64,000 nucleotides of DNA from Pachypanchax playfairii (taxonomy: Eukaryota > Chordata > Actinopteri > Cyprinodontiformes > Aplocheilidae): NCBI GenBank assembly GCA_006937955.1, contig SSNP01000152.1, positions 142,147-206,146 on the forward strand. The letters are read 5' to 3'. Below, in pieces: positions 31,836 to 44,577 of the stretch (positions are counted from its first letter, which is position 1; the number at the start of each line of letters is the position of its first letter). The position numbers were made by a program, and so were the translations under genes. A model generated the notes under the pieces. The model was not told where the DNA came from, searched no databases, and saw only the letters and a program-made list of their open reading frames with translations.

Positions 31836-34751
31836 CCTTTTCATGTAATTCTCCCCTATGACACTTTTTTCCCCCATATATGAGTCCCCCATACAGAAGA
31901 AGTTGAAAAGCAACATTCATGAAGCAGAAAATAAATTTTTTTCAAGAGACACACAAATAATTTACAGATGCTGAGAATTTGATGTATCTGGTCCAGTTAA
32001 TATTTAGAGGGTTCAGGTAAATTCTGTTCATATTATTTATTATTATTATATATATATTTTTTTACAAATTTGTACATGTTTTTGTTTGACATTGATGTAA
32101 ATTCACTAGCCATGACTGATGATAGTAAGCATGCTATATAAGCTGGTCATAACCTAAATGCAAAGTGGAGACTTTTACATTATTTTTGCTTTGCTTTGGA
32201 ACCTTAAAAATATAGGAGAAGGAAAAATTAGAGGACATTGTGCAAATGGATGGAGTAAATTCAGTAGCAAGCAAAATAAAAAACACAAATGCACATTTTA
32301 GATAAAAGTCGCTGAAATAATTGGGTTCAGGTGGGGTAATTTATTTCCCAGTTGCATATTTTTTGTGTTACTGGGATGTAAAAAAGTAATCGTGGAGGTT
32401 TATACACCAACAAAACAGAGCAAAGAACAGAGTAGTGCAGAGGGAACATTTAAGCCAGCATTATGTAATCATACTCACATTAGATGGTGAACAGTCAAGG
32501 AATTATTCCCTCAAATTTATTTATTCATTTCCTTCAAAGAGGCAATTTAACGCATGACTTAATCCATCTTTGTGATGTCGTTGAAACGCTTGCTGCTGTG
32601 TGTGATGGGGCTGCATATTTGGGCCACAGATAAACACTCTGAGCCAGAAATATTGCATAGCTGCAAAACGAACAGGAAAAGCAGCTGAGGCGTGTTTGTG
32701 TGGGGGTGTGGAGGGGTGGGGGGCTTCATGGAAGTGGGAGGAAGGTCACAGATGCTAAACCTGGCAATCTCTCTTTCAATCTGCAATAGTATATTGACCA
32801 CTTTAAGAACAGGCACATTTTATTCTCACATGTGAGAGAAAAAGTATAAGTGACTTTGAAACTCAGCCGAGAGCAGGCGACAGATTGTCTTGTGGGTGCT
32901 CAACCTGCACTGATCCACTGAAGGGGTTTGATAGGCCAGACGGTCCAATCATACTGCCAGAATCAAAGGAATGTTCGAAGTTTATCAGGCTCCGTTGTCA
33001 TTGGGCTCAGTGGCATGGCTCAATGTGAGCTGACTGAAATGGGCTACGAGGACAACTTAGCTAGAAGGGGATTAGCTTGTTGTGGAGTCTTCTGTGAAAA
33101 GGCATTTTCTTCACAGATTGTCATAAGAAATGGTTAGCTGAGCCTCTGTGGGCATTACATGAAGGTTAACAAAAAAAAAAAACAGTAAATACAGAGAGAT
33201 CCTCCTCTTTTCACTGGCAATTTTTTTTCCCTGTCACTGCATGTGCAAGCAAATAGGATTATGTTAATCTGATAACGAAAACAGTGGTAATTATTTCAGT
33301 TTCCTGAGTGCAACAAAGTGTGATTATTTGTCATAGACTTCCTCTGGACATCTGGACATTTTACTGAGGTCACACTGATGAAAAAGATGATGGCTGTGAT
33401 CATGAGGATACAATATTTTGAGCTCATGCAGTTGTGTTCATCTTCCAAATCGTTCAACACAAGCAAATGAACAGTAGGTATAAGTGTACGCCATGTTCAC
33501 TGACATTTCCTCACCAAAATATCGTTACCTTTTCAAATCTCCCCTCCTCTCAGTCTGTAACCTCTGTGGGAGGAATGGCACAGAGCAGTTTTGTTCAAAT
33601 CCTTAATATTTGAACAGGCTAATAAACTCCCTTTATCCCTTCCTGACACTGCCTGCCCATCTCAAGTCACTGCTTGAGTTCCTAGGTGACCCATTTATGG
33701 GGAGAAAAGAGCTTTTGAATTAACTACTGCACAATCCAACATAAAAGAATCAATTTTATGAGTACATGAAAGAAAAAAAGCTTCCACAAGCTTAATTAGT
33801 TGGCTTATATTGCTTACTGGACCTACATGAATGACCTGTGAAGTTTTCATTGCTGTTCATTTGGAAATACCATGTTGAGAATGAATGTGGATGGTTTTCT
33901 CAATTAGATAAGGCTATCAAAAGTTATTTATTGGGCGCTTCAGATGAACAAAGCTTCTCCTCTTTATGACTAAAAATAACCACCATGGGAATGATGATCA
34001 TTATTTGAAGCAGCTTTGTTTGATGGGTGCATTATAAGGACTTCATCAGTTCTGTGTGGGATGAATAAAGTCATGTGGAATGATAAGAAGCACATCAATA
34101 AAATGAAGGTTTTAGTTTTAATGGGAATCTAATGTGAGCCCTTGTTGCTTTGTCATTACACTTCATTTATTTATAATCTCTGACTCGTGTGTCAAAAAAT
34201 GACCCTTTTGTCCTGGAAAGCACAAAATCTGATGGAACTGTGAATTTTTTGCAAATACATTCATAATTCATTGTTTGTATTGTCTCTTTATGATGTGATT
34301 TATTCATTTATCAAATGAAACTGAGATATTTTTAGTGAGTTTCAGTGAAATGGTTATAAACCGTAATATATTAACTGCTTCAAAGTGTCACTGTGTGAAA
34401 CTGTTTGATCCCAGCCACTGCTAAATGCATCTCTCACTGCCTTCCTCTGAACACTGACTGCATTAATCGGACTCACCTGTGTTTCTAGGATGAAATACTT
34501 ACCTGTCTCTACAGCTTTCCAACTGATTATCTGATGTAGTTTTTTTTCCAGCGTTCCAGCAACCTGAATATCTGCATACTGATCCTTTGGCCGTCTCAGG
34601 ACTCCGCCTCTGTCTAACTCTTCACTGGGTTTGTAAGTATTTGCATTTCTGTACCTATCTGTACCTAGACCCAAATCTGGCAAAAACTTACTATCATTTT
34701 GGATTTTTGATCAGATTTTTATCAGTTTAATGAAAAAGGGATATTTGTTTG
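31836..34751. other. unique sequence, possible regulatory DNA
   Basis: No gene and almost no recognisable repeat over 2.9 kb, unusual for this window. The blocks 32550-32800 and 33790-34090 are candidate conserved non-coding DNA: the second contains aattagttgg, ctaaaaataacc (MEF2-like), aacaaagc and gctttgtttg (Sox-like). Confidence 0.4.
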
Positions 34752-35048
34752 CAGGGCTTAATTTGAGCCGGAACAAGATCCGGTAACTGTCTTATTTTGA
34801 AAGGTTGTGTTCCGGTAACTGTTTGTGAGGATCCATTAACGGCGCCAGTTGGGATAAATAACAGCAGCATCAAAATGCCAAAAAGGCAGTATAACTTACT
34901 TCTTCTGGGCTTATCATCACTTTCTCTGGCCCTGCTTTGTGTATGTTGTGTATGTGTACGCGTTCCGGTATCAGTTTGGCCTCAGTGAATTCTGGTCTCA
35001 TAGCGCTATTTGCGTTCTGGTAACTTTTGATTTACAAATTAAGCACTG
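34752..35048. mobile_element. hAT-like miniature element, candidate
   Basis: The ends cagggcttaatttg and cagtgcttaatttg (inverse) agree at 13 of 14 positions over a 297-bp unit. The interior repeats ccggtaactg twice near the left end (34779 and 34812). No 8-bp duplication is visible, because the right side abuts a truncated X element. Confidence 0.5.
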
Positions 35049-35256
35049 GTGAATACTAATAAGCAAAGGAGTTGTGACAAAACAAATACAGGCTGTTCGA
35101 ACTCGGGTTTTATCGCCACCTGCGTAGTTTGAGAGATAAAAACTGAAAGAGAAGTTGTTGACCTGTTTTCACACCCACTATGAAAGTAAGAACACCTGTG
35201 GAGCTAAAATATTCAACAGAAACCTCAGAAAAAACATTTTTAATGGAAGGGCCTCT
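35049..35256 (-). mobile_element. MITE family X, 5'-terminal part, reverse orientation
   Basis: Reverse complement of the first 200 bp of copies A, B and D, with the terminal ggcctct and TTAA (35257-35260) intact on the right. The other two thirds are missing where the candidate hAT miniature ends. Confidence 0.8.
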
Positions 35257-35261
35257 TTAAA

Positions 35262-35345
35262 TCCAGAATTTTAAATTGAACTCTAAAATGAATGGGAGCC
35301 AGTGCAGCTGGTAGAGAATTGGGGTGACATGTGAACTCTGTGCGC
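35262..35345 (-). repeat. L2-like LINE 3' fragment
   Basis: The tctaaaatgaatgggagcca / gtgcagctggtagagaattg block parallels the atgggcagccagtggagg block at the upstream edge of the LINE at 9209-9815. Short and diverged. Confidence 0.35.
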
Positions 35346-38300
35346 ATGCATGTGTAAGTGATGTGGTGCTGGGTAGCAGTATATGACAATCATGCATTAT
35401 CATGGAGGAGGTAGAATATCCTATTGCTGACAGACAGATCCCCCATCCACAACCATTAATAGTTACAGTAGTGCAATTTATAACTGGCCCTAGTGTGTCT
35501 AGCTTTTAACATGTCAGTCCAGTCATTAATAAAATCTCTAAATCTCCAAACTGAGGTTGTTTGAAGAAAAAACTACAGTATCTACAACAGATAAGAGTAT
35601 AATTGTTCATAATCTTTTCACAGAAACCCACTTGAAGGAACTATTCAGCCAAGAGTTATTGATGTGTTTATTAGTTTCCTGCTAAATTCAACCTTGAAGA
35701 CGAGAGCTATTTCCATTAAAGAAATAACTATCATTAACTGAATAAACCACTACTGTTTTTTATTATTGCCTCCCACTACAGGCTTCAAGGACAGTAACTG
35801 CAGCCTTCACAGTTTTTTTCTTATTTAACTGCTCCCTTTGCTTTAGCTCCTCTAATGAATTCTCATGAAGTTTGTCATCACTTCCACCTTAGGTGAAAAC
35901 CAACATGCTGCTACTTCCCTAGCGAGCAGTAAAGTCGGCTTTGAGGAATGCATGTGGAAGCCAGGTTGCTTCCCTTCCTCTCCGTGCAGTAAAAATTTAA
36001 TGGACCCAAACATGCCGTACATCCATTTTAGCAAGTGAGGAGGAAGCAAATTGCAATCATCCTCTCTGTGTCTGGTCTCAGAAGACACTAGCAGCTACTG
36101 CAAAACTCACTTTCTTCTCCCTGACATGAGTCACAGAGCAACACACCAGCCTAATAACACCGGTGCTCCCTGGTACATGACAGATAGCTATTCATGACTT
36201 TTAGCTTGTGGTGCATCACTGGCTCCCTCCTCTGGATTTTTCCATTCGGTTTCATAAAACAGAAAAAAAAAACACAATATCGTGTCTATATTTTATTTTT
36301 GAAGTTGCTGTGAAAGAAAGAGAATTTAGTGTTCGGTGTAAAAACAGAGAAGAACATGGATTCTGACAGAAATTTTGAAGGCAATTTCTTGTCAACAGAC
36401 ATGAACATGACTCTGGGGGTCTGCAGTGAATTTTTAATATCTCAGCTTTGCCCTCCATTTCCAACAGCAACCGAAGACTCTGATGTTAATTTTGGATCAC
36501 AGGTTCTACAGCATCTATTTGGGCGAATATCACAGGAATCAGCAGATACTGGTACAACAAACTTTACAGCTTGTGATTGGGTGGATTTATGTGTTCTTCA
36601 GCAGCAGCATTACACTCATGTCTATTTCAAGACTTATGGGAGTTAACGGTATATATTTCTTTCGACTAATGTTTCCCCTGACTGACTAAGAGTCACAGGA
36701 GGAGCAAAAAGAATGAGGCAAGAACTATGCTTAAGCACTTCAACAAATTCCTTCCAGCTGTATTAACACAAGCACAGTTCAGTTACAGTGATGGGCTAAG
36801 TAAGCAGATCTTAGACAATGCTGATTGCTTGTCAATTCACAGCAGACTATAAGTTCTTTCCCGGGAGAAGGTGTTTATGAAAATGTAAAAGGGGGTTCTT
36901 CTTTGTTAAAATGTGAATTTACTAGTCAACTGCTAAAATGAGATCTTTCAAACCCCAATAAAATGCAAAATATAGATGTACACTGTGCCATGAGAGCAAG
37001 TCAAGGGGAAAGCATTAGGGATGAATGTGAAGGTGTTTTTCTACAGTCCTCATCCATCATGTTCCACAAAAAGAGGATTCCTTAAACATATTCATTGCAG
37101 AAAGTGTCGGGCAGTCAGGTGAGCTGCACCCGGCAGGCCTGGACAAAGGCAGGGGGTAATACAGAAATAGCAAAAAAAAAAAAGAGTAATGCACCACCAG
37201 ACTGCTTACTAAGTCACATTATCTCTCTGATGTCTTTTCAATGTCACACTTCATGCTTTTGCCCCTTTCTACCTTGCAAAACCATCATCTCTCAAACATT
37301 CAGCTACTATCCACACATGCTTGCTTGCATTGTCTTGCTGTAAACACATATTGCAAAAGGAAACAAATCACACATGACACATTTAACATTGTTTAGGAGA
37401 AAACAGATGCAAAGCAGCTGGAGAAGTGCAACTTTATAATTCACAAGTTCTGCAGCTGCAGCTCTTCAGCTAACTTGCACTTTTTCATCTACAACAGAAA
37501 TTCCTACAACATTACAGACAAGATTTTTCATTAAGAATAGAGAAAATGGTTTGTAGTGTGCTTCTGCAAAAACTAAATATACATTAATATCGAGAAACAC
37601 TAGTCATTTCTTATAGGAATAGAACTTGGCATAACAGGAATCTACTTTGGTCTTGGCACTGCTCAAATTAGTAAAACTAAAGTCTCATTGGCCCGCAGCT
37701 GTTTGTGGATAGCATTTATGAGATGGTTTCCAAAATGTCTAAAAACATTCGGGTGGGTTCTCAGTGTCCTCGCATGACTTGCAGAGCAAAAGAAACAGTG
37801 ATGAACATTCAGACAATTTATTTATATTATTTTATATTATATTTAGATTATTTGCCTCCTTCCTATACAGACTTGTTTTTGAACAAACCCACAGCAACAT
37901 AATATGCAAAGTTTGCAATATGATACACCATTTTGCAGAGAATTCACATGTCATTAGTGTGACAAAAAGGGTCTCAAGACACATTTTTGTGGAAAGCTGG
38001 TGTTGACAGTAGTTCAGGACAAACATCAAAGATCTTCAGAATGTAATCTGCTAATTAAAAACGTCCAAAACCTAGCTGTAGATTATTGGTTTCAGTCTTA
38101 GTAACAATTGTTAATTATAAGATATAAGATTACAAGATGATAATAAGATCTGAACATTCCTTTAAACTTAATATAATTAATTCTTGTAATCTATTCAGCA
38201 AATAAAATCCCCGATGAATCCATGTTTCTAATGTATTTTTTGGATCATGGGAGCTTTGCTGTCCTGTATTTTCTATCATAATGAACTGAACATGTTCTTC

Positions 38301-38461
38301 AACAGGTTCAGTTTAGAAACAAGCCCAACATCTTCCTCTCCTGCTGCAAGCCAAATAGACCTCCCACCATCCCTTTATCCACAGTTTCCCTGTCACACCT
38401 CAACTATCTCACCTTCTACCTCAGTCATGAATGTCATCGTTGGCTATTTAGTCATCATATC
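35346..38461. other. unique sequence, possible regulatory DNA
   Basis: No gene supported. Frames at 36329-36646 (105 codons) and 36483-36689 (68 codons, with one hydrophobic helix-like stretch) lack family features. The 35830-36110 block (around atttaatggacccaaacatg) is complex and repeat-free, a candidate conserved element. Confidence 0.4.
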
Positions 38462-38665
38462 ATAGAGAAGAAGTGAAGGTGGTGGAGGAGTATAAATACC
38501 TGGTTTTCACCTGGACAACAGAGTGAACTGGAGACACAACAGTGATACTGAAGACGGTACAGAGTGGACTTCCTCAGGATCATCCTCTTCATAACACAGT
38601 AACGCAACAACAGAGTGTCTTCAGTTAAAATCTCAGGGAAACAGACTGGTGAGTCGCTCAATCCA
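38462..38665 (+). pseudogene. LINE reverse transcriptase fragment
   Basis: The frame reads EEVKVVEEYKYLVFTWTTE before a stop. VEEYKYLG.H.D.LNW is the conserved block after the RT catalytic core of fish LINEs (the strand preceding the C-terminal domain), and the nucleotide text beyond (ctggagacacaacagtgat, gacggtacagagtggacttc) continues the same region in a shifted frame. No catalytic YADD or endonuclease motif is near. A short, frameshifted relic. Confidence 0.6.
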
Positions 38666-39195
38666 ATGTAAAAGCGCTCTGAGTCGGACCGGTGACATAG
38701 ACGTACTCCGGCCAAAAAGAAATGCCCCATTAGCAGGGCCAGGGAGTTGAAGACACTCCGGAGAGTGATGGGAGTCAGCTAAATGGAAACTGCTGGAACC
38801 TTATGTCGGCTGATTAGAGGTTGAAGTCTGGAGCTTTGAGCCGGGGTTTGATGTGTTTTAGCAGCTAACTTAGCTGAGTCTTCTGACAGGGGGTGCTGTT
38901 TTATTTATCGTGAGGATAAAATAAGTGAGGTGTAGCTGATGCTAATGGGGGGATTGTTTGTTATTCTTCTCACAGTTCTTTCTTGACCCCACAAGCCTCG
39001 CTGTTCTGTCTGCTCTTTGTAGCCAACTGAAGCATGGGGACCTGTGTCGGTTAGAACCTGCAACAAAGCCCCGCCCCAGATTTCAACACTACACTCAATA
39101 GTTTTCTTGTTTGTTATATTGATGTGCTCACTGCATTTTTAGTAAAGCTTTTTGACTTTACACCACAGCTTTCATCAGCTGAGAGGGGGAGAGTT
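38666..39195. other. leader region of the downstream hAT or unassigned
   Basis: No frame of interest. It precedes the hAT transposase relic and may include its untranslated 5' region; no terminal inverted repeat was found. Confidence 0.35.
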
Positions 39196-41242
39196 AACGC
39201 TGAGAGATGCATCTTTTTTTTCGTGCTTTTAAAAAGTGTGGCGCTGCTCCTGCCTGCACCAATAGCAGTGATAATTACGCTCCTGCTGGTACATCAGAGA
39301 AAGCAGCTAGCATGAATATCTCCTCCTGTAGCATCAACAAGTGCAGCTTCTCCTGTAGCTCTGCCAACAACTGCTGCTTCAAAGCAACTTGCTCAGCTAC
39401 CGACTGACTTAGATGGTAATACACCATTCCAGCCAATACTTGGGAGTTACCTCAAACGTGTATTTGGTGGTACGTTAAGATCATTCAATCCTGCCTGGTA
39501 CCGCATAAGACCATTGCTGAAGTACTCTGTTGGACGGGACACATGCTTTTGTTTCCCCTGTCAGCAATATGGCAGCACTGTTGATTATACGGATGTTGTT
39601 TTTACCATAGTTGGTTTTAACAACTGGAAAGCTGCACTTGATCGAGACAAGGGGCTACAGAGGCATGTGTCTGGTCAAAACCATGTGCTAGCTTAAACCA
39701 TCTGGACTGAGCATACAAGCAGAGAGGCCACGGGGGGGACTTAGGTTTAATGTTAATTGGTAAAACACACCTTGAAAAAAACCATTACTATGTAAAGGAT
39801 GTTGATAGTGCTAAAAGGTTTTTCTGTGTAAATGACGTAGGGCTCCATGGGACTGCAGAAACTTTGAGAAATTATGAAGTGAGTAATGATGATGATGTAG
39901 CTTCCGGTCTTTTTCTAAAACTGATGGAATATAAGGGTATTCCCAAAAATGCGAAATACACCTCTACAGATATCCAAGATGAAATCATCCAAACGCTGGC
40001 TGACATGGTGCTTGGAGAGGCCATGAAAAAATATGAAAGTGCTGATTCTGTAGGGTTTTGCCTAAAAAGTGATGGGACCGGAGACAGGTGCAATGTGGAA
40101 AATTTGTCTTTAACAATACGGTTTGTCAGAAATTCTGTGCCGGAGGAGCATCTTATTGGGTTGCTTGACTTGCAACAACTTGATACTGAAATACTGCTAC
40201 ACCTATCTGATGCTGCTTACAGTGCTGACAGTATACTTTGCCAGTGTTATGATTGGGCTTCTGTGATGAGTGGGATTAGAGGTGGTGTTCAAGCTCTGCT
40301 TAAAAAAAAAGAGGTTAAACAGATATGTCCCATACATCCATTGCTACAACTACGTACTGCACCTAGTGGTTGTGCATGACATGCAGAGTGAGTCATGTGC
40401 AAAAAAATTATTCAGTTTATCAAGTTTATCAACTTCTTTCACCACCACAATATTCTCAACAAACATGATGCACCTTGTCTAAAAAAGCTGCTTGAGATCA
40501 GTTGGACAAGCCTGCTATGCCAAATTAAGAGGTAATTTTTCTTTGAGATTGGAAAGTTCTTAGTGTGGGTGCTTGGTATCTTGAAACCAGCTAATGCTAT
40601 TTTACAGTCTCAGTCAGTTGATCTTTGTAGTGCTTCTGAGGTTGTTAGTGCAGCACTGGACTCCTTAAAAAACATCCGTGAGGATGACCGTTTTGCAGTG
40701 TCCTTTCCTGCTGAGGATGAGTCACAGCCAACAAAGAGAAGGAGAATGATGAGCAAACACCTGGATCAAAGTGTTGTGCTCTCAACTTTGGGCCATACAG
40801 ACTCTGGTGACCCTGCCATTTCCCCTCATCATTCTCTGAAAAGATCCCTGCTCAACATCATTAACAGGGCCATTTCAAAAATGGAAACTTGATTTTCACA
40901 CAAAAATACTGAACTGATGAGAGCCATATGTAGTCTTGCACCCAAATCAAGCACATTTTTAGATCACATGTTGCAACCTGTGGCTGTAATGGCTGGCACT
41001 GTAGCAGATGAAAATCTGAAAAATGAAGTTCTTGTGGCAAAACAGATGCTGCTCAAAAACATATTCAAAGGAAGCAGACCTGTCCAATGTGTGTAAAGTG
41101 CTGCAGGAATATAAGGAAGCTTTTCCTGAGTTGCATGAATTGTATGTAACAGCCCCGGTAATTGAGTCTCCTCAACATCGTGTGAGAGTTCCTCCTCCAC
41201 TTTGTCATTGGTGCTAACCCCCTATCGTCCTGCCATGTTACA
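39196..41242 (+). pseudogene. hAT transposase, TTF-finger / DUF4371 class, decayed
   Basis: hAT transposase relative of the ZMYM/TTF-type group. Order along the plus strand: a degenerate N-terminus (from about 39207); a TTF-type zinc finger (39500-39690) with FNPAWYRIRPLLKYSVGRD, CFCFPCQQYG, then a GFNNWKAALDRDKGLQRHV segment; a DUF4371/RNaseH-like part (39750-40379, 209 codons open) with HYYVKDVDSAKRFFCVND and CLKSDGTGDRCNVENLSL; then frameshifted pieces (40270-40482, 40563-40892, 41023-41200); and the start of the C-terminal hAT dimerisation domain (LSLVLTPYRPAMLQE, about 41192-41245). At least four frame changes or stops separate the pieces, so it is dead. The remaining dimerisation helix is cut off where the X-type MITE begins. 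No terminal repeats or 8-bp duplication were found. A host gene derived from this family is an alternative, but the number of lesions argues against it. Confidence 0.8.
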
Positions 41243-41828
41243 AGAGGTCCTTCCATTAAAGACGTTTTTTCTGAGGTTTCTGTTGAATATTTTAGCTCCA
41301 CAGGTGTTCTTACCTTCATAGTGGGTGTGAAAACAGGTCAACAACTTCTCTTTCAGTTTTTAATCTCTCAAACTACGCAGGTGGCGATAACACCCGAGTT
41401 CTCCCGAGTTCGAGAGGCCTGTATCTGTTTCATCACAACTCCTTTGTTTGTTAGTATTCATCAGCTCCTGCAGTTGAAACCACGCCTAGCATGCTGCTGG
41501 CTAAAAGCTGTAGCATAAGACGTAGCAAACAGGAAGACACAACGTCTGATGTTGCCATGTGCAGCGGGGCAGGAAACAGTATACCTTGCTCTGATAGGCT
41601 AGTTTGTTAGCCAGTCAGAGTCCAGCAAATTCGAATAATTAATATGAACGAGCTGCTGCACGAAGCCTGGCGGAAGGAGCTGGGAACCACTCGAATTTTA
41701 ATGCAGACAGATTGAAAGGTCTGTTAATAAGTGTTTCCTGACGTTTTTTAAACATAAAATGTTTCATATTACTGGTTAATACTTAAGAAATAACCACAAA
41801 GTCCTGAAATTTGTATGAAATGGCCTCT
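41243..41828 (+). mobile_element. MITE family X, copy D, terminating a hAT reading frame
   Basis: About 586 bp. The right end is gcctct followed by TTAA (41829-41832). The left end starts agaggtccttcc after ttaca, where TTAA would be expected, so the left target copy is altered. Long blocks match copies A and B. Confidence 0.85.
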
Positions 41829-41832
41829 TTAA

Positions 41833-42275
41833 GTGAAGGCAGACACAATGCTGCTGCACCTGTAGGGGGCGTACAGGAGATAGGTGTTAGTTGGTGCGAT
41901 TCTTCTATGGAGAAGCAAAACGCTCAGTGTCAAATGTGTTGCCTAAAGTCAACAGGTCAAGTGCACTACAGTGGTGGTTTGAGTCCTAAAATTTAAAGAA
42001 AATAAGGTATTTTACAACCAAGTAATGACTTTTCACAGGGAACGCACATAGATTTAATTTAGAAATAAAGGTAAGACCATAAATATTTTTCAGTAAAAAA
42101 GAGATGAGACTAAATAAAAAAAAACAAAACAACTAGTATTTGAAGACAAAATTTAAAGTTTTAGTGAATGATTCCCCTTTCTGCTGTCATGTTTAAGATG
42201 TGGAACCTGTTTTAAAATTGATTAAAGTGCCAGAATTGAATTAGAAATTTAACAAATGTCAACATTTAAATTGTG
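41833..42275. other. unassigned AT-rich sequence
   Basis: No gene or repeat recognised. The dimerisation domain of the upstream hAT does not resume here. Confidence 0.4.
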
Positions 42276-42760
42276 TGTTATGACCTGCTGAGGGGCAAGC
42301 AGGCCATAACACACAAATGGTCCATCCTCTAACAGACTTCAACCATCCAAGAACACGAACGTGAAGTTTAACAGGTGTTTTTTTTTTTTTTTTTAACCAT
42401 TTTTGGTAGATCAGACTTCAGGGCGGGTTTCAGGCCATAATAACAAACATAACAGCATTACCTGAAAGAGAAAACGTACCTAAAGCAAAAATAACAAAAT
42501 AACAACAAAACCTTACCTCCCTGGTCTAAATAAACAGGAGAAAACTGACGACCCAACCGCTACTACAAGTTACATGTCATTAACTCGGCTGGTTGGAATG
42601 AGATGAGGATGGATGACTGGCGGCTCAGACCTCCGCCTCTTTATCAACTGCAGCAACCAATCAGCAGGTGACATCCATCCGGACACACCCCACATCAACA
42701 GGCACCTGTGCAGAAACATTTACATGAGAAAAGCACACACTCACGACCAGAGTCGTAACA
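42276..42760 (-). mobile_element. probable solo LTR, reverse orientation
   Basis: Read on the minus strand it starts tgttacgactctggtcg and ends caggtcataaca: TG...CA with a 9-bp inverted start and end. The flanking pentamers are ttgtg and gtgtg (4 of 5). The tgataaagaggcgg segment could be the TATA region. A palindromic patch lies at its 3' edge (cctgctgaggggcaagcagg). Confidence 0.6.
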
Positions 42761-43937
42761 GTGTGGTACACACGAATACTTTATTTGTTTAATGTGAGTA
42801 TGAATTATTTTTAGAACAAATGCTTTATCTATTCTCTCTTGTTTCTTAAAAAGTTCTTTCTAATCCAAATATGCACCTGTATATCTGTTTGTGTTGGTGT
42901 GTGAGTGAGAGAGAAACACTAAAGAGATATTAAACATTAGCAGTAGTCAATTTTTATGCTGCCCATTAAAAAGCTAGCAAGGTACTCTTTTGAGTTCTTA
43001 CAATTGTAAATCTGACTAGAATGGAGTCATGGCCTCACCAGCATGAACCTCACCACACATCACTACTGGCAACTCAGCTGCTATGTTGGTGTCTGTGGTG
43101 GATTTTTCACCATTTCTAATAATTAGATTGATTTGATGAGCCAATGAAAAAAACGCAACTCCAGTTATCTGCTGATTTTAAGGTCATACGCTATCTATGC
43201 TAATGTCATTCTATTATTCTGGTGACATTGTCACCAGGCTAAAATCTGTTGTTCTGTTTCAACAAAGGAAGCGAAATCATTCATTCCAGTAAAATAGCTA
43301 TGGAGTAATGTTAAAAATCTGAATTCAACTGGATTTTTGGTCTTAACAGAATCAGACTTCGCAATTTCTTGATTGTCATTGTACAACCAGCTAATTTCCA
43401 AAACGTAATTATTAATTCATGAATCATTTCTTAGAACTAAAGCCTTGTAGACACGGATTTTAAAGGCTCCCTTAAATACGTGGGAAGTCAGCACCAAACA
43501 TTTAGAGTCAGCGCAAACAGAACTGGCAAATCAAGCACAGACACACTTAAATCCCCAACAGCAATATGGCTGTGTGATTTGATAAAGTACTTGGCAGGAC
43601 CCAAGGTTGACCTTTCAATCTGTACTTAACACAGCTGCTCCATGAGCAACCTGCTGCAGGTAACCAAGCAACGTGTCTTCTGATGAGAACAGGATTCTGT
43701 GCTTTGAGTTTCTCACAGGCTTAGACATACAAAGTATATCACTGGCATTTCTTTTTCCAGTAATTGTATGGATTGCCTGTTGGGGGTAAATGCACCCTGG
43801 AACTATTTCCTGTCACTGATTTAGCACAAATACAGAGTTTTAGAATTAAGTGCTGTGGTTTGTTATGGAGGTAAAAAAAAGGATTTATCTTTTGTCTTTA
43901 GTGTAAAACAGACTGGCAAAACAAATTCAAGTTGAAG
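42761..43937. other. unassigned sequence
   Basis: No gene; no structured repeat named. Confidence 0.4.
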
Positions 43938-44310
43938 TGTTACATCAAAAACAAGGAATGAACCCAGATTGCTACCACAGAGCGGTACAGTTTGGCAACA
44001 GTCTTTATTCAATGGCTGTGTCCAAATTCAGGGTCTGCATACTTTTAAGGATGTATTTTAAGGATGTTACGTCACACGTGTCCTAATCCCGTGTTGCAGG
44101 TTCAACAGGTAGGCAAACAAATCCATAGATCAGTGAGCAGGAGACAAGGTTGGAAGCATTTACAGGTATGTACACAGGTAATCCAATAACAAGGTTTTTT
44201 AGGATACAGGTAAGATGTGCTGGTGAAGGAGACGGTCAAGCTCAACAAACTGGTGAGTTGCTGTCTGCAGCATTTAACCCACAAACCCAGAGCTTGTCAG
44301 GTACATGACA
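43938..44310 (-). mobile_element. LTR-like sequence, reverse orientation
   Basis: On the minus strand it starts tgtcatgtacctgac, has an aataaagactgttg signal near the end and closes with gatgtaaca. The layout resembles the LTRs elsewhere in the window, but the flanks (tgaag and caaag) are not a clean duplication. It contains a hAT end at 44012-44097. Confidence 0.4.
44012..44097 (+). mobile_element. hAT end fragment
   Basis: atggctgtgtccaaattcag, then gtctgcatacttttaaggat and ggatgttacgtcac, the terminus of a teleost hAT miniature (gtccaaattcaggg type). The other end is absent. Confidence 0.45.
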
Positions 44311-44361
44311 CAAAGTCCTTCTTTTTTGAAAACCAAAACTTCCAGTCATCCAGATTACTTA

Positions 44362-44577
44362 GTGTTTCCTAACCCTGGTCCTCAAGGCACACTGACCTGC
44401 ATGTTTTAGATGTTTCCTTACTTTTGAACATGATTTAAATTAATGGATAAGTAACAGTTTCTGCTGATGTTAAAGCCAAGTCGTCCGGTAATTTGTTCAT
44501 TTAACTCATGTGATGGAGAAGGAACACATCTAAAACATGCAGGATAGTGTGCCTTGAGCACCATGGGTTGGGAAACA
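44362..44577. mobile_element. hAT-type MITE, family M, complete
   Basis: About 216 bp with long imperfect inverted termini: gtttcctaaccctggtcctc and, inverted from the right, gtttcccaacccatggtgct. Both continue into caaggcacact and cctgcatgttttagatgt, so more than 50 bp of each arm can pair. Half-copies lie at 2552-2612 and 53668-53790. No coding capacity. Confidence 0.85.

Noticed and set aside
36483..36689. 68-codon frame with a hydrophobic helix-like stretch, considered as a receptor fragment
   Set aside because: Only one helix-sized segment, no receptor motif, and no neighbouring continuation in any frame.
44295..44310. tgtcaggtacatgaca, read as adjacent LTR ends
   Set aside because: A 16-bp palindromic word; only the right half coincides with an LTR-like boundary, and no duplication supports two abutting elements.
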